Shown in pieces: positions 62,154 to 64,000 of a DNA stretch of 64,000 nt. A program made the translations under genes and the position numbers. The DNA comes from Chryseosolibacter histidinae. GTDB lineage: Bacteria; Bacteroidota; Bacteroidia; Cytophagales; Cyclobacteriaceae. Position 1 is the stretch's first letter. Each line of letters begins with the position of its first letter. The notes under the pieces are model-generated. The model was not told the origin of the DNA. It saw only the letters and a list, made by a program, of their open reading frames with translations, and did no database searches. The stretch is taken from the NCBI RefSeq assembly GCF_018598225.1, contig NZ_JAHESF010000003.1, positions 124,001 to 188,000 on the forward strand. The letters are read 5' to 3'.

Positions 62154-63392
62154 TCATGCCGTGGCAGCGTCGCCCGACCTCGAATCAAGCTTATTCCTCA
62201 ACGCCTTCATATCATCGCTGATCTTTCTATCCAAAATCTTCGCATACTGCTGCGTTGTGCGCAGGCTCCGGTGGCCCAGCATCTTGCTCACCGTTTCAAT
62301 GGGCACGCCGTTGGTCAGCGTTACAGTTGTGGCAAAAGTATGCCTGGCACAATGGAAGGTTAGCTCCTTGTTGATCTCACATCGCTCAGCAATCTCTTTC
62401 AGATACTCGTTCATCTTGGCGTTGCTGATCACGGGCAACAGCTTTCCCTCGTTCACACACTGCGGATGAGTCCTGTATTTCTCCAATATCCTGAGCGCTG
62501 CAGGTAAGATCGGGAGCCGCGTTGTGGCTTCCGTTTTCACGCGCTCGGTGTAGATCCACTGCTCACCGTCAATACCAGTAACAATATCAGCTCTTGTCAG
62601 CTTTTTTACATCGGCATAAGCCAGGCCGGTATAACAGCTGAACACGAAAATATCTCGCACACTGGTGAGGCGATCCGATAGAAAAGTTTTTTCTATGATG
62701 CGGTCCAGTTCATCCTGCAAGAGAAACGCCCTGTTGGTGTCATGTATCCTGATCTTGAAGCTGATGAACGGGTCTTTCTCGATCCAGTTATTGGCTACAC
62801 ATTGGCGCACAATCGTCTTCAGCTTCTTGATGATCCCCATCGCGGTATTGTGATCAACGTTCCTCACTGTCTTCAAAAAGAACTCATAGTCGGTGATGAA
62901 CTGATACTTCAGATCGCGGAGTGGCACATCACCTTTCTGCTGATGCTTTAGAAATGCTTCGAGCGAAGAGAGCGCCGCCTTGTATCTTTTAAGCGTTCCT
63001 TGTGCATAGCCTCTCCCGACAAGCGCAGCCACCTGCTGCACATGATGACTGTAAACTTCCAGAAGTGTTTTACCGATCTCTTCTTTTCCAAGCAGCTTGT
63101 TCCTGATCAGGTTGGCCGTTACATCAATTCCTTTGTTGAGCAGTTCGCGCTGTGCTTCATAGATCTTTGATTGCAGCGTTTCAAGAAAGCTGTTGAGCTG
63201 TCGCGTTTCTTCTTTCTTGAGGCCTGTTGCACGACCGGCTTTTTGATTCCACTTCGAAGGGTCCCACTCGCGTTGTGTACTGAACTCAGTTCTTTTTCCA
63301 TCAACCGTGAGGCGGAGATAAATTGGAAGATCGCCACTCACATACGTTCCACGCTTCTTCAGGTAGAAATGAATTTTCAGTGTCTTGTTCAT
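62154..63392 (-). CDS. Tyrosine recombinase/integrase of Bacteroidota type
   Basis: A 412-residue integrase. The N-terminal arm-binding domain (LKIHFYLKKRGTYVSGDLPIYLRLTVDGKRTEFSTQ) and the SAM-like core-binding domain (VNSYLEAFLKHQ-like, about 120-200) precede the catalytic part. The catalytic residues are H-A-R-H (HCARHTFA), H-R (LGHRSLR) and Y (TTQQYAKIL). The first Arg position reads TGLAYADVK, as in IntDOT-like enzymes. It inserts mobile DNA at a tRNA, here probably the tRNA-Lys 250 bases upstream. Confidence 0.88.
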   Translation of the reverse strand: MNKTLKIHFYLKKRGTYVSGDLPIYLRLTVDGKRTEFSTQREWDPSKWNQKAGRATGLKKEETRQLNSFLETLQSKIYEAQRELLNKGIDVTANLIRNKLLGKEEIGKTLLEVYSHHVQQVAALVGRGYAQGTLKRYKAALSSLEAFLKHQQKGDVPLRDLKYQFITDYEFFLKTVRNVDHNTAMGIIKKLKTIVRQCVANNWIEKDPFISFKIRIHDTNRAFLLQDELDRIIEKTFLSDRLTSVRDIFVFSCYTGLAYADVKKLTRADIVTGIDGEQWIYTERVKTEATTRLPILPAALRILEKYRTHPQCVNEGKLLPVISNAKMNEYLKEIAERCEINKELTFHCARHTFATTVTLTNGVPIETVSKMLGHRSLRTTQQYAKILDRKISDDMKALRNKLDSRSGDAATA

Positions 63393-63450
63393 AACAGAAA
63401 CTTTTAAGGTTAATAATAAATTTCGCCTGACGTTCCTGCACTTTCAAGAT

Positions 63451-63560
63451 GTTCACTGAGTGAACTAGTTGACACTGAACAAATTGATACCTCAATCGAG
63501 AGCAGATTTTTCCGAATGCATGCTGCTCTCGATTTGCTCTCGATTCAATTGAGAACAGAT
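63451..63560. promoter_or_regulatory. Inverted and direct repeats upstream of the integrase, candidate arm sites
   Basis: GTTCACT-G-AGTGAAC (63451-63465) is a palindrome. AATCGAGAGCAG (63494-63505) is mirrored by CTGCTCTCGATT (63523-63534), and TGCTCTCGATT repeats directly at 63535. CAATTGAG adds a third related half-site. Arrays of such repeats next to an integrase gene are typical arm-type or excision-factor binding sites of an attachment region. Confidence 0.45.
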
Positions 63561-63585
63561 GAATAAAACGGTATGCGTAAAAAGC

Positions 63586-63620
63586 AAAAAAGCCCACAAA
63601 AACATTGTTTTGTGAGCTTT
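63586..63620 (-). terminator. Terminator of tRNA-Lys
   Basis: On the minus strand AAAGCTCACAAAA pairs with TTTTGTGGGCTTT, followed by TTTTGC and more T. It lies 25 bases beyond the tRNA 3' end. Confidence 0.65.
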
Positions 63621-63644
63621 CGAGTGTTTTGGTTTGTCAACCTG

Positions 63645-63717
63645 TGATCCCGCTGGGATTCGAACCCAGGACCCTTACATTAAAAGTGTAATGCTCTACC
63701 AGCTGAGCTACGAGATC
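63645..63717 (-). tRNA. tRNA-Lys (UUU anticodon)
   Basis: The reverse complement folds as a cloverleaf of 73 bases. The acceptor stem is GATCTCG/CGGGATC, D-arm GCTC-AGCTGGTA-GAGC, and the anticodon loop CTTTTAA gives UUU (Lys). The T-arm is CTGGG-TTCGAAT-CCCAG. The CCA end is not encoded. A terminator and an integrase lie on its 3' side, the usual arrangement for an integration site. Confidence 0.92.
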
Positions 63718-63823
63718 TTAACCTTGTTTTAACTTTCTCTAACGCCCTGGTGTGCTTTAGAGACCTCAATCCTTGCCTTATTTATGGGCTTTTCCGTAAT
63801 TGAGGCCACAAAGGTAACAGGAT

Positions 63824-64000
63824 ATGAAAAAAATGCAAAGGGGGTATTTAAAATTTCTTGCCGGTTTTATCATTCTTTCTGCTTCGCTGCCCCACTCTTT
63901 CGCTCAAACCTCCTCCTTCCGCCTCAAAACAGCCGATTCGCTCTTCCAGGCCAAACAATACACCCAATCTTTTGAACATTACGAGGAAATCCTCAAACAA
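63824..64000 (+). CDS. Exported TPR-like protein, 3' end cut by window
   Basis: ATG at 63824 starts a signal peptide (GYLKFLAGFIILSASLPHS then FAQ). The sequence then reads TADSLFQAKQYTQSFEHYEEIL, which has the spacing of a tetratricopeptide helix pair. The frame is open to the window edge. The family is not determined. Confidence 0.5.
   Translation, partial: MKKMQRGYLKFLAGFIILSASLPHSFAQTSSFRLKTADSLFQAKQYTQSFEHYEEILKQ

Noticed and set aside
1-64000. CRISPR array
   Set aside because: No regularly spaced identical repeats with unique spacers are seen; the repeats present are dispersed or of palindrome type.

Overview
The window looks like a chromosomal segment of a Bacteroidota bacterium, probably of the Cytophagales or Chitinophagales kind. 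The signs are TAnnTTTG-type promoters, very weak ribosome-binding sites, many small lipoproteins, a type IX secretion sorting tail, paired RHS proteins with a DUF6443-like segment, an ECF sigma/anti-sigma pair, and an IntDOT-like tyrosine recombinase beside a tRNA-Lys. No species name can be given from sequence alone.

Region by region. Positions 1-10 kb hold ordinary accessory genes: a pectate-lyase-fold protein cut by the window edge, small lipoproteins, a PQQ-propeller-like lipoprotein, and a run of DoxX, AraC regulator, SDR and epoxide hydrolase genes. Positions 10-14 kb hold an EF-G paralogue preceded by two tiny ORFs, each followed by a terminator. Positions 14.7-17.7 kb carry a compact restriction-modification operon: XRE regulator, Dam-like methylase and AlwI-type endonuclease. 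Positions 17.8-23.5 kb carry a transporter, two HxlR regulators with palindromic sites facing YceI and SDR genes, and the tag DNA glycosylase. Positions 23.8-33.5 kb hold a two-gene RHS locus ending in a candidate toxin tail and small immunity gene. Positions 34-42.5 kb are mixed: lipoproteins, broken genes, an archaemetzincin-like protease, a sigma factor with its membrane partner, a high-GC acetyltransferase, and a DoxX/DUF2071/methyltransferase operon whose last gene is frameshifted. Three copies of an intergenic repeat that begins like a tRNA 3' end lie at 14.4, 20.2 and 23.7 kb.

From 42.5 kb to the tRNA-Lys at 63.65 kb the window reads as a defence island. It holds an AAA/OLD-like ATPase behind an HTH-nucleotidyltransferase-phosphoesterase operon, two DUF2971 proteins (one fused to a nuclease-like domain), and at 52.3-61.8 kb the most striking system. 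There, a receiver-domain protein and a histidine-kinase-like protein form one operon. A second operon encodes Hachiman-type HamA nuclease and HamB helicase, a GHKL ATPase with an STAS-like N-terminus, and a 780-residue protein with a phosphoribosyltransferase-like region. The two operons are preceded by the same roughly 50-bp inverted-repeat element, at 52331-52383 and 54762-54811. This suggests one regulon: a two-component-like sensor module tied to an extended Hachiman system.

Decayed genes fill the gaps between these operons: an EF-G fragment, a caspase-like remnant, a metallophosphoesterase remnant and an integrase tail. This points to repeated turnover of defence genes at this site.
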